Positions 37,091 through 50,712 of a stretch of DNA of 64,000 bases are shown here, in pieces (the stretch's first letter is position 1; each line of letters begins with the position of its first letter). The position numbers and the translations under genes were made by a program. Source of the DNA: Trichoplusia ni (lineage: Eukaryota > Arthropoda > Insecta > Lepidoptera > Noctuidae). The stretch is taken from positions 14,911,895 to 14,975,894 of the forward strand of contig NC_039481.1 of the NCBI RefSeq assembly GCF_003590095.1. Direction: 5' to 3'. The notes beneath the pieces are model-generated. The model worked only from the letters and a program-made list of their open reading frames with translations. It had not been told where the DNA came from and did not search any database.

Positions 37091-40000
37091 ATGTGCAAGA
37101 TGCGTATTTTGAAGTTGGAATTAGTGTTTTTACTGAACTTGTTGTTAGTTAGTGGGGATGAGTATAATAACGATGTGAGTGAGCATTCTTTGGAGTTGAC
37201 CCAGTCCTTGAACTTGGCGCGACAGGAGCTTATTCAAGAGACTTGTAGACATTTCCCGCCAAGGTACAGCTTAGATGAACTCCCTCCGAGTCACCTAGAA
37301 CACATTTTAATAAACGAAGAACATAAACTATTGTACTGCTATGTGCCAAAGGTGAGTTATTCATACCATGCTAAATCTATGCATAAGTATCCAATTTATT
37401 TGTTAATTTTACATGCTTTTTATTTGCTTATACATAATTCAGCCTTAGTATGACGTCCGTGATGTATTATAATTTAGGTTTAATTTTTAAATTCCTGCTT
37501 CAGAATTTAGCATTGATTTGTTTACTTCCTGACATAATAATTAATTAGGTGCTTCCTAGTGATAATGAATCTATTAGACTATATTGGCCTTACACATTAG
37601 TCAATGAGTTATTTATTTAAAAAACACAATTAGAATCATCTTTCATGATTATCGGTAAACAATGCTGCTAACTGTATAAATTAATTAAAGAATAGACTAT
37701 TTCAATGTTCATAAATTAAAGTCTGCCTATTAATAGATATCAACTGACCTTAAACACATTATATAATGTTAGCCCATGTATGATGATCTATCTTTAAAAA
37801 AGAATGTTTTTAAGTAATCCATCAAACTCAGGCTTGTTGAAAAATATAAAACCTTTTTATTTAGGTGGCCTGTACTAACTGGAAGAGAATCTTGATGATA
37901 CTGGCTGGCAAAGCCAATGACACGGATGTTTTGTCTATAACAGCCAGTGTGGCTCACACACCAGGAATGTTCCGGAACTTGAGTTCTGTTCCTAGGCCAG
38001 AGAGGGACTATATGTTGGAGAATTATAACAAGATGATCATTGTCAGAAATCCCTTTGAAAGATTATTATCAGCCTTCAGGAATAAGTTGGAAGGTGATGC
38101 TCCTAGTGCTAAGTATTTTCAGGTAAGTTTCATGTATGTTCAAGCTTTTTTTTAATGTGAGTTTACAAAAAAGTTTTTATTGTTTACCATAGAGTAGAGC
38201 TTTCTGTAATGCTGTTGTAAGAAGTTTGTTTTTTCTTTTTACCAGTGGCATATCAAAATAAATTTTTCTTTGACTTTCTACTAAACTGTTAATAGTGGTG
38301 CTTTCTTTGTTAACTATCTTAGTATTAATCACTGCCTATCCAGTTATCCACACTTTCACTACTTCACACTCGTGAACAACTACAATGAAGATAGGTAGAA
38401 CAATTATCTTTTGTTCATTATTAAAACAGTTGTTACAAAATATCAGGTAATTTACATATTCTCTGATAAGTTCAGCCAGCAAGATAAAATGGTTATAATT
38501 TAATTTAATTCCTAATCTTCCTTCCTTAGAACTAAGTTATAAATGTTTATGACCTTAACATTAATTAACTAATCAGAAAAGGCATTTAATGCTTTTGAGT
38601 CTATTCATATGCTTTAAGTTGTTTTTTTAACATTCAACATTAATTTTACGTATTTTTAATCATATTTTATTTATTTATTCATGAAATTTAAAGTAAAAAA
38701 CAATAAAATGCAAACAACAACTTTGAAAGCTTTTTTTATAACTAACACGCAATAAATAAGAGATTCCAGAAAATCATAAAAATAATGGGTACCTAATGCC
38801 ACTTTGGCAAGGACTAATAAATAACATTTTTTCTTGATATGTCAATGTAATTTAAGGCTGTTTACAGACACTATATCTATATGTTTGTTTTAAAACCCTA
38901 TCTGCACTTATTAGTTTGCTTGAGGCATGGGGACCTATCACCAACTCTTAACAATAAGTCGATTACAGATGTACAAGAGGGACAGCGCGCTTCATCGCAT
39001 AGAGTGGCATCTCTCTTTCAAAATAACAAGAATATTACTTACAGAAATGTTTTTAGACTGTCTGATAGAAGTTTGCTTAACTGAAATATCATTAAATTCG
39101 TGGTGACGTATTGTAGATTCAGATGTTATTCAATTACGTGTTTAATGATCTCCTCAAACTAAGTTCAAGGATGCTTCAGCTACCATTATCAATGAGCGTC
39201 AAAAGTCAACGAGTCTTAATAGCAAATAAATTGTTATCAATTTGTATAAAAACAATTGCAAGGCTATGGTATTTGGGTACGGTTTGTGTCGATTTACAAC
39301 AAACAAGCTTTATCAAGCTTTTTTTTTAATTTATTTGGGAAACAAACAATTGTACAGTATTTTATACACCAGTATATCAATATGATAAATAAATGTACAA
39401 TCCATAACATTTCCGTATTTGGGTTCTTCACCTAAACAAAGCTGACAACCTAAAAAGATTTTTTTAAATACTAGGTCCTTAGGCAATGTTAAAGAACAAT
39501 AAAAAGTTTATATGAACTAGGTGGATATAAATAAACAATGATTATATTGTAACAAAGCTTCCGGTAGTAACAATGCACCCTACACCAATATCTTCGCCTC
39601 TATTGCAAAGCAGTAAGGATAATTTTTAATAAGCTGTCTTCACGATGAAAGTTGGCGTATTCGTATCAGCTACTGTGTTGTACACATGTGCAGTAATGTT
39701 TTATCAATTATATTGTACTTGGAGCATTCAATTAGTAATATTGTGTTGTGTTGTTTATACAATATGTTATTAGTAAAATTAGAAGCAGCCGGAAAAGTAA
39801 AACCAATATTCAAAATATAAGATCGGTCTACTCCGTCCCAGATGAGAAAGTCTAGCGAAGTGAGATAAAATATATCGAGTTTCTAGTAAAGTATAAGTAT
39901 TTATATGCCTACTTAACCACAAGGGGGTTACCGAAACGCTTAAAAAAATATTTATTATTCATTCAAATCGTTCCTGCCGTTTATTAGGAGTTCAGTGACA

Positions 40001-40345
40001 AACACTAGAAATATAACCTTTATGCTACTTGCAACTGAAATAATATAGTAAGATGTACCTATCGAACAGCAGATTCGCAGATGGCAGTCTTAATATTTAT
40101 TTTGTTCCAATCGATTTATGTAATTATGTCCAATTCGCAGGATCGTGTTGGCAGACGAATAATCAAGGCATACAGAGAGAATCCCTCCAACGAATCCCTG
40201 GAGTTTGGTCATGACGTCACATTCAAGGAGTTCGCTCTCTTCCTCACCAATCGCTCTGAGGATATGGCTGACGTAGTCAACAACGAGCATTGGCAGCCGA
40301 TCACCAACCTCTGCCATCCGTGCCTTATCAAGTACACTTTAGTGG
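37091..40345 (+). CDS. Golgi carbohydrate sulfotransferase (CHST8-14/HNK-1ST family), 3' partial, 3 exons
   Basis: This family transfers sulfate from PAPS to glycan chains such as chondroitin, dermatan or HNK-1 type sugars in the Golgi lumen. Exons seen: 37091-37351, 37865-38122, 40141-40345 (ends in phase 1), giving 241 residues. The start at 37091 gives a hydrophobic segment (LELVFLLNLLLVSG) expected of a type II signal anchor. The 5'-phosphosulfate loop CYVPKVACTNWKRIL spans the first junction (about residues 83-97). The 3'-phosphate motif IVRNPFERLLSAFRNKL is at about 146-162. TFKEFALFLTNR and NEHWQPITNLCHPCLIKY follow, as in CHST11-like enzymes. Family members are usually about 340-420 aa, so roughly the last 100 residues are missing; the last exon ends at a good donor (GGTAAGTC). 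I could not find the next exon in the window. The exact acceptor sugar cannot be told from sequence. Confidence 0.85.
38123..40140 (+). other. Sulfotransferase intron 2
   Basis: AT-rich intron of 2.0 kb between exons carrying the 3'-phosphate motif and the CHPC segment. No other coding signal seen. Confidence 0.65.
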
Positions 40346-43300
40346 GTAAGTCAAACTGCTAGTACAAACTACAATATTTTACTTAAACATGAGTTTTTTT
40401 TCTTGATTGACATTAAAAATGATTATTAATGGAAGATGATACAGATAGGTGGTTTAGGGGTGTTCTATGAATAGTACGGAATAAAAAGTTAAGGCTGTGC
40501 TAAGTAAGACTGAAATTGGGAGTATTTTTTGAAGTGAAGCTAAACATAGTATATGATGAAAAACAAAGATGCTATGCATGGGCTACGATGTCCCCTATTC
40601 TCACGGAATGACGTTTTGCGAAACTAAATAAATTACTGAGTTTTACTTACACTATTACCTGAACTGGTTTCCCTTACTGGCTACTTAAATATGTACATAC
40701 CACTTAAGTTATTTATAAGACCGTTTAGAAAGATACCCCAAGCGCCATTAAAAATAATATTTTATGTTACGGCCTAAGTGTCTTCTTGTTATGTAAATTG
40801 TTAATTATTTTTGGACATCACAAGTCGGCTCCCAAATGAGGTTCTTGACTGTATCGCGAAGATTTCGGGAACCCGGTTCTTTAAATGTATAAAATCAGGA
40901 TCTTTAGACATTTAATTATGATTTTAGAGAAATAAAAAGATGCTTCGTTTTTTAGAAATTTTTATACAAAGTATTTTTTCGTAAAAGTTTTTGCCATGAC
41001 CCTTGTTCGTGAGTCCATAACTAAGTTATATAATTACCTATATCATTATGAATAGTATTTTAAACAACAAAGAAGGCAATGTTATATAGGTACCTATGCA
41101 TAGATATCTCTGTCTCGTCTACATTTTCCTGATTTTGTGTCAACTGCTGTCGTTAACGCTCAACCGTCAACATTACTTTACCCCAGACCTCAATTCGTTG
41201 CTGCTTTGTAATTGCCGAGGCATCAAAGCCCGTAAATTTGCAATTAAAACTTGACTCATGTAGACGTTTCTGTGGAGTTAGGAAAGTAAAATTAACTGCA
41301 TGGCATAGTTTTAGTAAAGCCACTTCGAAATTCTCATGTTTTCCTTCGCCGTTTTAGCAAGAGATTTCATTGTAACAATTATATGAATGTAAGTTCAAAG
41401 TACATTTGTATGTGTCAGGATTCGAACCTACCTACCAAAAACCTTTGTCTTGGCAGTTCAACGGTCATACAACAGTACATTCAATGTTTTAAAAGTATAA
41501 GGTCACTCTAATTTGACCTGCTGTCTGCATCATTGTCTGAAAAGTACCTAAGAAAAATGTCAAAGCTAATTTAAGTGTTTTTGAAATACAATGATACACG
41601 ACAGCCAACCAAGTCTTTAAAAAACAACATCTTTGCATTTGACATTTCACTCCAATGAATGAATGATTCTGTTGACGTCACAGTTGAAGACGACTAAAAT
41701 TAATTTTAATGGTCCTCATACAGAGTCCAATAAATAAAAATATGACGTAACATAAAATAAAACCAATTAATATCACTTGTCGTTCGTTATTTGTGGTTTA
41801 GGCATGCGTCAAACTTATATAGGTGTAATTCGAGTCCATTTTATGCACTAGAAGCAATTAATTGCAATAAAATCGTGTGTACATTGGCCTTAATTAAATT
41901 TACACAGACTTTTTGAACATTTGTTGACAAGACTGTTGTTGGTAAAATTCCGTTGGTGGATCAATATAGTTTATGTAAGCATGGTTAGGTGACTTTAGTG
42001 AAGTTGATTAAACATTTACAAAGTCACCTGCAGGTCTATAATAATGATGTGTATAACAATTAATTTGTTTACGTAGCTTTTTTTTTTAATCACGTGCTAA
42101 AATATTTAAGCGAATTGAAACACCTTTTTCTACAAAATTCATTGCTAAGTATTATATTATCTACGCTATGTTATAATTGCAAGATAGTATATTTAAATTT
42201 TTAAAGTTATAGATTCTGACTTTTGGATACATTCATGTTTATTATGAATACTTGATGTTGCTCGCGGCGTCTCCTAACTGATTTTCGATGTCGTTTATAT
42301 CTGCAAAAACTATCCTGCTTTTTAGTCGCATAGAGCCTATGTAATAAATAGTGTCAGTCACTTCCATATATCATGACAATCGGGTCACCCGTTTATGTTT
42401 GAAAAGTCTACATAAGACTAGACAATCACACACGTTCACCTTTAAAATATTAGTTTTTTTTTGCTCGCGGCTATGATGTAACTTCATATAAATTACTGTT
42501 TTACGACAGTCTGGACTCGCCACAAGATTAGTAATGAAAATACAAATCCACATTAAACGTCTTATAAATATTATTTCCGGGTGTATTTGTGTGACTAAAT
42601 GTGGTCTACACAGATATTAGATAGTGTGGGATTAAATGGTCAGGAGGATACGTCAAAATGTTATAACCGATAAACTGATAAGTATAAAGGCTATCGAAAA
42701 ATATTGCTTATGGAATGAAGAATTATTCATGAATATTTATATTGATCACTTCGAAATATAGCAATTCTAAGTAGTATGATATTTATTAGAAAAAATTTGG
42801 ACCCATGGAGGGAACATTAATGTCAAAAAATTAAACGAGCTAAATAAAAAGAACAATTTATTTTATGAAAAACCGTATTTAAAACCGTTAAATTGCTGAT
42901 TATTCACGACTATATTAGTATCCAAGGTGACAACAGTAAAAACTAATTATTAATCTATGCTTTAATTACGATAAGGAATACATAGGCTATCTAACGTCGC
43001 CGGTGACTACTCTCACAGTATCATGTAAATGTTCAAGACACTCATAGTACGTTACCTACTAACAGTCTAATTGTTTAAATCCCTTGTGACTTGGGCTTTG
43101 TTACAATAGGATCGAATTCGCGCAGCATACAAACGAGGCGAATAGGAAAAGGGTGTTTTCTATTTGAGACGGATTTGCTTAAATAAAAATGCTTACATAC
43201 ACTTTTTTATGAAATGCTTTGGAATCTTGACATGATTATTTTATTTATCTCGGAAAACTTAATCTTTATAAAAAAAACATCACCCCGTTTTACCGTTACG

Positions 43301-43387
43301 TAAAAGACGGGATAAACCAAAAAGGCTAAAGTAAGGCAAGAATGCGTCGCAAACGCGGTGTCCACAAAATTTTCAACTAAAACGTAT
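40346..43387 (+). other. Sulfotransferase intron 3 (start) / non-coding
   Basis: AT-rich, without a recognisable exon. A short patch around 41409-41480 (GTGTCAGGATTCGAACCTAC) looks like the inverted box B of a decayed SINE. The region leads directly into the duplicated block at 43388. Confidence 0.5.
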
Positions 43388-46009
43388 AGAAGCGTCGGGA
43401 AACAAAATTATAAGTAGAAAAAACTGCGCGTGAATGACACAATTTTGTGTGTGCTTGTTTTACGTCTTTTTGTTTGTCCCGCATCTGAGAGCGCATTAAC
43501 GAAATTAATTTCAATGTACTAGTTAGTTTGCGTGTTAGTTTTTCTTTTCTAAATCACACATTACACATTCTTACGTTAAATGACATCTCTTTTCAAATAG
43601 CGCGGTAATTTGTAGATTTATTATCCTCGGTCTTCAGTAACAAAAACATTCAAATGTCTCAGGTATTTGTAGAGTTCTGATTTGTCGTGTCGTTCTGCTA
43701 CAAAGTGGAAAAGAAGTCGTGGAATAATCCTACAAAAAAAACCTTAATAAATTAAAATAAATGCTGTATTATTTCTATAGATAAATCTCAAAACAGGTGG
43801 GCTTGAATGACGCATTTCTAAAAAAGTTTAGGTTTCTTCATGTAGATTAGATTAAGTTTGACACGCTGTATTTTGTATTAAGTGATAATGTAAAGAGTAA
43901 ACATAATTTAATTGTTGATTGTATGATTACAAAATGCTACTGTTGTACTACTTATTTTTTTGAGATATAATAAGTTCGGGCGAATAGTGCCTTACAAAAT
44001 TTTGGTGTACCGGAATGCCCGCTGTTAAATTAGTCTCGGGCGAATCAAATATTCAAAATTAAAAGTTGTCGATTCGCCCGATTCGGGCCAGTTAAATTCG
44101 TACTGAATGAGTACTTTAGTTTTAGCATTTAATACTAGACTTGAAGAATCTGAATACACTATACCAATAAATGAGTTTCCCAAATAGTTTTTCTGCTTCA
44201 TTAAATTCAATGTAGACAAATTTGTTCGATGACACACTATTGTGGATTAACAGACACAGCATAAATCAACATGCCCTGCCCAATTGTCGACTAACCTATT
44301 CATGAAATGCTCATTCATTGGACGCTAATACAATTACAATAAATTTAAATTGAAGACGTATGTCATTTAATGTTTTGTCATCACACTATAAATGACACAT
44401 ATTAGTATGTTTATTGCTATCAAGCTTGCGCTCGCAAGGAATTAACAAATTTTCGGTCTTAAATAGCTCCTGTTTTCGTATTTTAATTACGTGATTACAT
44501 TAATTTTATGAACACTTAAATTAGCAATAAAGGATGTGAATGTCCACAATCGGTATATAATGCTCTAGTTTCGAAAATTTTAGACCGACATTATGAGATC
44601 AAGCAAAAATTTACATAATATTTGATAATCAAACAAAAAACAAGTTTCCGAACGATCGAAGTTCGGCTAATGCGTGACCAAAAAAAAAACACAATGATTG
44701 CGGCACGAAACATAATCCTATCGTTAGGATGTTCAGCGAAGTGCGTGCGAGGCGGATGTCGGCGACCCCGTACCGGCTGGAAACACGTGGGAGGACTTGG
44801 CAATATTTGATCGTACTATGTTTTAAAATTTTTCGACCTTGCTAAAAATGCTGTAGTTTAGAAATTTTGAGTCGTATGTTTAGAGATAAACCTTACGCAG
44901 ACAGGCAAACAAGAACAAGAATAATTTAGGATGTATGTGTAGGTGGCTTCCGGAGGCGAATATACCTCAATAAATTTTGACGATGTTCGGAACTTTTCCT
45001 TCCAAATTTCCATTAGGACCAGGTAATATTTATGTACATATGCAGTAATAGGTTTTATTTGTCTCAGTTATTGAGTATATCCAATATTCAAATCCCACAA
45101 AAACAGTAATTAATTAATGCACAATATCTAAAATGTATTTTTTTCCGTTAGGGACTTGCCATTGTTTTTTGCACTTGTAGAATTCTTATCCTTACCAAGC
45201 TGTGTTACTTCTGCTTCCTGGTTCTATAAACGAGATTCCTAATACAGTCGATACCTACTTTACTTGTTTTAAAGACCGGTATTGACATTCAATAGAACTG
45301 TCGTCATTATCTACTATTTGTATTTACAATCGTGTCTTCGGGTTTTACCTTCAAACGTTTCGTTTCGTAAGATTTTTTGTGTTATCGGTGACACATATAG
45401 ATTCATTGATATGTAAAGAGAAACTAAATCATATGTGTTAAGGCAAATTGGAAAATTATCTATACATATTATATTTATCCGTAAATATTACCAATGCAAC
45501 GTTGACTGCATGATTATGATAAAAAACCGAAATCCGCTTGCTCCTCAATCACGTTTTTAAATGTCTTTAGGAAAGTCTCATTGAGTTTCGAACTGGTTTT
45601 TTCGTATAATTATTTGTTTATATCCGACATCAAATGACAGACAGTTTCTAATATATTCATTTGTTATTTTTATACCATGTTTCGCAGATATCTATTTTTA
45701 GGGATTTCTCATCAACAGCTTATCATGAGTAATGGTAAATATACTTGCTAACAGTTCTTCTAATTCTTTGAGTAAAGAGGATTATTATCAAAAACAAATT
45801 GTGGAATTATTTGTTAGTCCACTAACTAAAAGTTAGATCTTGAATATCAAACCATTTCATTTTTTCTGGGTGTAACGTAGAGTTACGACATACATAGACA
45901 TTAAGGCCAGCCTGTAAGGCTTCTTCCTACATAGAAGAGGTTTTGCCTCCAACACCACGTTGCCTCTATGCGATTTGGTAATGCCAGATTCGACTATTTA
46001 GATTTATTA

Positions 46010-46072
46010 GCAAAATATTACTTTAGGACGTGGTGGTAGAAACTACCACCACGTCCTAAAGTAATATTTTGC
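46010..46072. repeat. Perfect 30-bp inverted repeat with 3-nt loop
   Basis: The arms 46010-46039 and 46043-46072 are exact complements (GCAAAATATTACTTTAGGAC outermost, then GTGGTGGTAG) around AAA. It is a near-perfect palindrome of 63 bp. The same structure, unchanged, is at 57688-57750. Confidence 0.9.
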
Positions 46073-47319
46073 AGATGTGGAAGAGAGAAACCGCTCTTTT
46101 ACTACATTCTGTGTGCACTTCCACCACCATTATAATTTAACTTAAGTCTAGGTATCGCAGCCTCAACATACCTCCATAGTCATTAAACATCTTAAAATTT
46201 AATTGCATGTTATCTATACTACACATTAAAACCTACTTGTCTTGCAGTCTGACCATAAGTAATTCCTTAGATAATATTATGTATGTATTAAACATATTAT
46301 TTAATACTGGAGAACCAGTAATTTCCTTGTCTCATGGCCGTTTGTTTTTGTGTCCGATGGTTTCGTACTTAGTTACGAAAATAACCAGTTCTTCGGAACG
46401 AGATTTATTTATGCTCGTCAAAACTTAACCTTGTGCAGTCATGAAGTATAAACCTATGGTTGCCAAATACTTTATTAATAGATTTAGCGTTTTTATGAGT
46501 CTGTGGTCCTTTTCGACTACCGTCTAAATTATTAAGACCCGTTTTCTTCCTGTATTTCGTATTTAGTATATCCTTTCAGAACTCTTTTGACCCTCCCTTT
46601 TCGCCACATTCTGTCCTTTGTCAGAATAGGCAAATATTTTTAGTTTCATTCAAGTTCCTCTATACATTTCCAAAGTTACCAGAGCATTCTTAAAAAAAGA
46701 AATATTCTGCTAGTTATATTTATCTGTCAGTCCAATTAATGTCCACTTATAACAAAATTATGGCATTTAATATCAACGTTATTAAATGTACATGAGGCAG
46801 GTTTTCAAGATATAAGATAAGCTTAATTAGTCTCAGAATTTAAATAATACATGTGATAATTTTATTAGGTATAAAAATGAACATCACATTTTACGTGTGG
46901 TAGTAAACTTGTCAGAATCACTCATTGTATTTCATTTTAGTTTTGGCTGTTGTTGTCCTAAATCATTTGTGTAAAAGTATGGAACGAACAGCCGATGTAA
47001 ATGGTAATAAAAAACTATGCCGTTATTATTACGTTACCCCGCAATTTGTGTAGTCCACTATGACTAGTTCCACAATCGCCCGAGGTTTAAACATGTTCAT
47101 ATGTTGGCTAGGCCCAAGTCAAGTTTTAATTCTGTAATCTGCTTAACATATAAGTCGGGAATTACGGTTTTTTTAATAGATTTTGCGGTGAAATCCTTCA
47201 ATTGTCGCTTTTTTTAAGGCCGGGTTAGTTAGTAAAATAAAAATGAAACTACCATGATTTTACGTTGTCAACTATTCTTATATATTATCCTCGACAGTAT
47301 TTTTTTTTAAACGTTTCAC

Positions 47320-47480
47320 AAAAATTCAAGTCACAAGCACAAGAACACCCAGACTCAGGACAAGCATTCTTGGATCACACAAACGCTTGTTCTACGCGGG
47401 GATCGAACTCGCGACACGTCGCGTTCAGTGGGTTTGGTTTGGTGAACTCAACCGCTCAGCTATCCGTGCAGTCAGACATT
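47320..47480 (-). mobile_element. tRNA-derived SINE (left block copy)
   Basis: On the minus strand, box B GTTCGATCCCC lies at about 47398-47408 (plus-strand GGGGATCGAAC), with a tRNA-like box A region near 47445-47475 (CGCTCAGCTATCCGTGCAGT on the plus strand). The 'aacacccagactcagga' body lies beyond. Inserted in the minus orientation. Confidence 0.7.
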
Positions 47481-48382
47481 TCTCCTACGTCAATAAATAA
47501 GTAAATAGGTCCAGCATTATTTGTAGTTTTTTCCTCACAATTCAATTGTTTTTATGGCAATCTGTTGTTCTTCACAAAAAATTCTGCCAGTGTCGTAGTT
47601 AATCCGAATGTGATGTTATATGCACTTTAAAAAGTAGGTCTTTGACGTGATCGTCTAATTTGCGAGTATTTTGGACTTTTCACGGTCAGTTCTGCGATGC
47701 GTTGAGAAGTTTAGAGGTTTTATTTACATTGTATAGAACGGTTACGTAATTTATTCGCATGGTGAAGGTCTATATGATTCACTATGTATTATGTTATCCG
47801 CTCTGACTACGGAACAAAATATTTAAAACAGAATTTAAAGGTTAAAACGTAATCCCCAATTTTTTTACTAAAAACGTTATTTTAATCAAATAATGTGTAT
47901 CAGAAATCCTTCTGTTATAGACGAAAATTAACTTAATTAGAATATTAACACAGTGCAGAAGTTGCTTTGTTTTTATAAAATGCCTTATATTCAAATATAA
48001 ACAGTCGAAAATTTACTTCGTTGCTGTTTGTTAACCAACCATAATCAGCCTGTTACTATACCGCTAAATAATGGCTGGAACTGTAAACTGTAATCACCAC
48101 ACAAAACTACGCGATATAAACATGTTAGACAACCGGTTTGTAAAGTACTTTTATTGGTTATTAACAAAAATACCTACAGCTCATTTTATCAAAGCTTATA
48201 TAATTTGCAAAGCTTGCGTTCCAGCTAGAGTTCCAAAAAAAAACTGACTTTGATCTCTACAGACTAGTAATTTTGCTGTAATAAATAAGTCTAAGTAATA
48301 TTTAATTAGTACTCATTTTATGTGTGATATGTTTAAGCTGTATTCTGCGGTTTTACTGGCTGTTTTAATAAATCTAAGTACT

Positions 48383-48450
48383 AGGTGTTGCGCGCGACTT
48401 CGGTCTCATATATTTTATGAATTTATGTCCGGATGGTTTTAATCTCTCCT
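48383..48450 (+). mobile_element. Short non-LTR/SINE tail fragment
   Basis: TAGGTGTTGCGCGCGACTTC followed by GGTCTCATATATTTTATGAA resembles the start of the 'tagctgttgcccgcgacttcg' module. It is a short decayed fragment, repeated in the right block at about 60061. Confidence 0.5.
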
Positions 48451-49109
48451 ATCTATAGCGAGATGGTGTAATAATTAATAGATAATAACCAAAAACTAAA
48501 TCCTTGCTGATAAGATAAAATAAGTGATCAATCAAATATAAACTCTTTTTAAAGTTACTGCATGCCTATATTTATATCATTGCTTTCCCCATTGATTGAT
48601 TTCAGTTTTCATTTGTAAAAGAATTATAAAATTATCTACTTATATTCAAAATTTAATAAGGAAGCTAGGAGCTATGCAAGAAATACTAATTGTTATGACG
48701 GAGGTTATTGTTCGCTGTCAATTAGAAAATATCTTAACGGATTTGAAAATTTATTAGAATAATTGACGTGATGTAGCAACCAATTACAAAATGTTTATAT
48801 CTACAGGCACACGAAAAAATTACTATAGTCTTGATTAAAAAAAATCTCATATTTACGAAATTGTAATAGAAGGTCGTATTATCTGTATCGCAGTTTTTAA
48901 ACCTATTATATCAGACAATCGTAATACTTAGAAACAGAATCGAAATCTCAAATCACACTCAAATATGACATTTCAGTGACAATATTGTCATAGTTATCAA
49001 TAAGTAAGGAATAGGTATGTGATAAAAACTTTATGGTTGAGCTATAAAACAAAACACGAATCTGTATGTTCTCGAGACTTTGCACATACATATTATCTCA
49101 GACTCTTAT

Positions 49110-49341
49110 TTATTGGCAAATAGCTTTTTGCCCGCGGCTTTGCTGCGTCGAGATCGGTTTTATCGCGTTTCCAAGAGAACTCTTCAAAAGTCCAGGATAA
49201 AAACTATCCAATGTTCTTTCTCAAGGTCAACTCTATCTCTGTACCAAATTTCATTAAATAGGTTAAGTGGTTTAGACGTGAAAGCGTAACAGACAGACAG
49301 ACAGAGCTACTTTCGCATTTATAATATTATAGTAAGGATTT
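49110..49341 (+). mobile_element. Non-LTR/SINE tail (left block copy)
   Basis: It runs from AATAGCTTTTTGCCCGCGGC through TCTCTGTACCAAATTTCATT, GTGGTTTAGACGTGAAAGCG and AACAGACAGACAGACAGAGC to ATTTATAATATTATAGTAAG. This is the classic lepidopteran 'accaaatttcat...cgtgaaagcgtaacagacagacag' module. Confidence 0.75.
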
Positions 49342-50339
49342 GTATGTGACATTTAGCCGGTAATTAAATTATTTTAAATGCTATTATCTCTGTACAGCCA
49401 AACAGGTGATGTAATCAAATTAAATCCCTTGTATACCATGTTTAAAGCAAGTTACCTGGGGTTTAAGTTCGTGGAACATATAAAGCAATAATTAAGCAAA
49501 TATACGCTCTTGATGTCGAAAACAAAGCCTCTATGATGACCGCTTAAATTATTTTTTCTGGTAGTGCAAAAACTTCCTAGCTTGGCATTTTTTTTGTTAT
49601 TATCCGATGTAGTTCAAAAGTCCTTTAATAAAATACAAAGGAAAAACATTTACAACCCAAATAGCCCAGTAAAATACAAACGTTAGATCTGCCAAGGTTG
49701 ACACACGACTGGTTTGTTCAAATTAATCCATTATGTGAGTTTGGTTCCTAGAGCATTAACAATAGGTCCTTTTTGTGTAAAGCATATGACCGGTGATCTG
49801 ATGTTTTTATTGTAATCTTATCAAATATCGTTAAATAATGGTTACACTGGCCTGCATAAGTCCAGGATTATGTGCTTGTAGAACATTTTTATGCAGATAT
49901 TCACATCGGCATCGGCAAATATCTTGTATTAAAAATACTATACGTACTTGTAGATGGGTAATTCTGTTATTTAATATATTAAATATTAATGTTTATGAGT
50001 CTTTTGACCTCAGAGAAGATAGCGTTCCGTGAACTTAATCCTTGATTTTACAGCAGTCTTAATTAGTTCCGTGCCAAATAATTAGCCGACTTCACGACAT
50101 CATTTTTATCTAAACACAAGTTCTATGCCGTCGAAAGTAGATAACCAAGCAAAAATAGGTTTATGACTCTATTCACATTTACCCATAAGCATTGGAAACC
50201 CATGTTTACGACTGAGTCTTGAATATTATACCAGCTGTTGCCAGAGGCTCCGCCAGCAACAAATCGAAAATGATCTCACTTTAACATAAAATGAGTTAAT
50301 CAAACCAAAGTTAGAGACGTATAGGTGCCACAATAACGA

Positions 50340-50712
50340 GGCTGAAATAGAGCTATGCAGGCCGCTTGGCCAGACAACGTTGTGCAGGTGGACTAAGGCG
50401 ATTACAGAATGGTGGTCAAGGCAAGGCAAAAGGAGTCAGTCGTCCGGGAGCAAGATGGGTCGATGATCTAGTTAAGGTCTTATGTCGAGTCTGGATGAGG
50501 CTGGCACAAGACCGTACAATTTGGCACGAGAAAGGGGCCCTACATATGCCCAGCATGAAGTTTGAGGACAAAGGCTGTGGATGTTGATGTGCTAATCCTG
50601 GTTATAAACTATTAGGCACCAAATTTTGTCCAAATCCGTCCAGGGGTTTTACGTGAAAGAGTAACAAATATCCATCCATAGTTACAAAATACCGCGTTTA
50701 TATTATTAGGAT
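50340..50712 (+). mobile_element. Remnant of a non-LTR retrotransposon reverse-transcriptase C-terminus (left block copy)
   Basis: The frame at 50366-50584 contains RPGARWVDDLVKVL and WMRLAQDRTIWHEKGA. This matches the usual C-terminal phrase of insect endonuclease-reverse transcriptases ('RWxDDl.. W.r.AqDR..W...gea'). A tail follows (GCACCAAATTTTGTCCAAAT, TTTACGTGAAAGAGTAACAA). Only about 60 codons remain; the element is dead. Confidence 0.65.
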
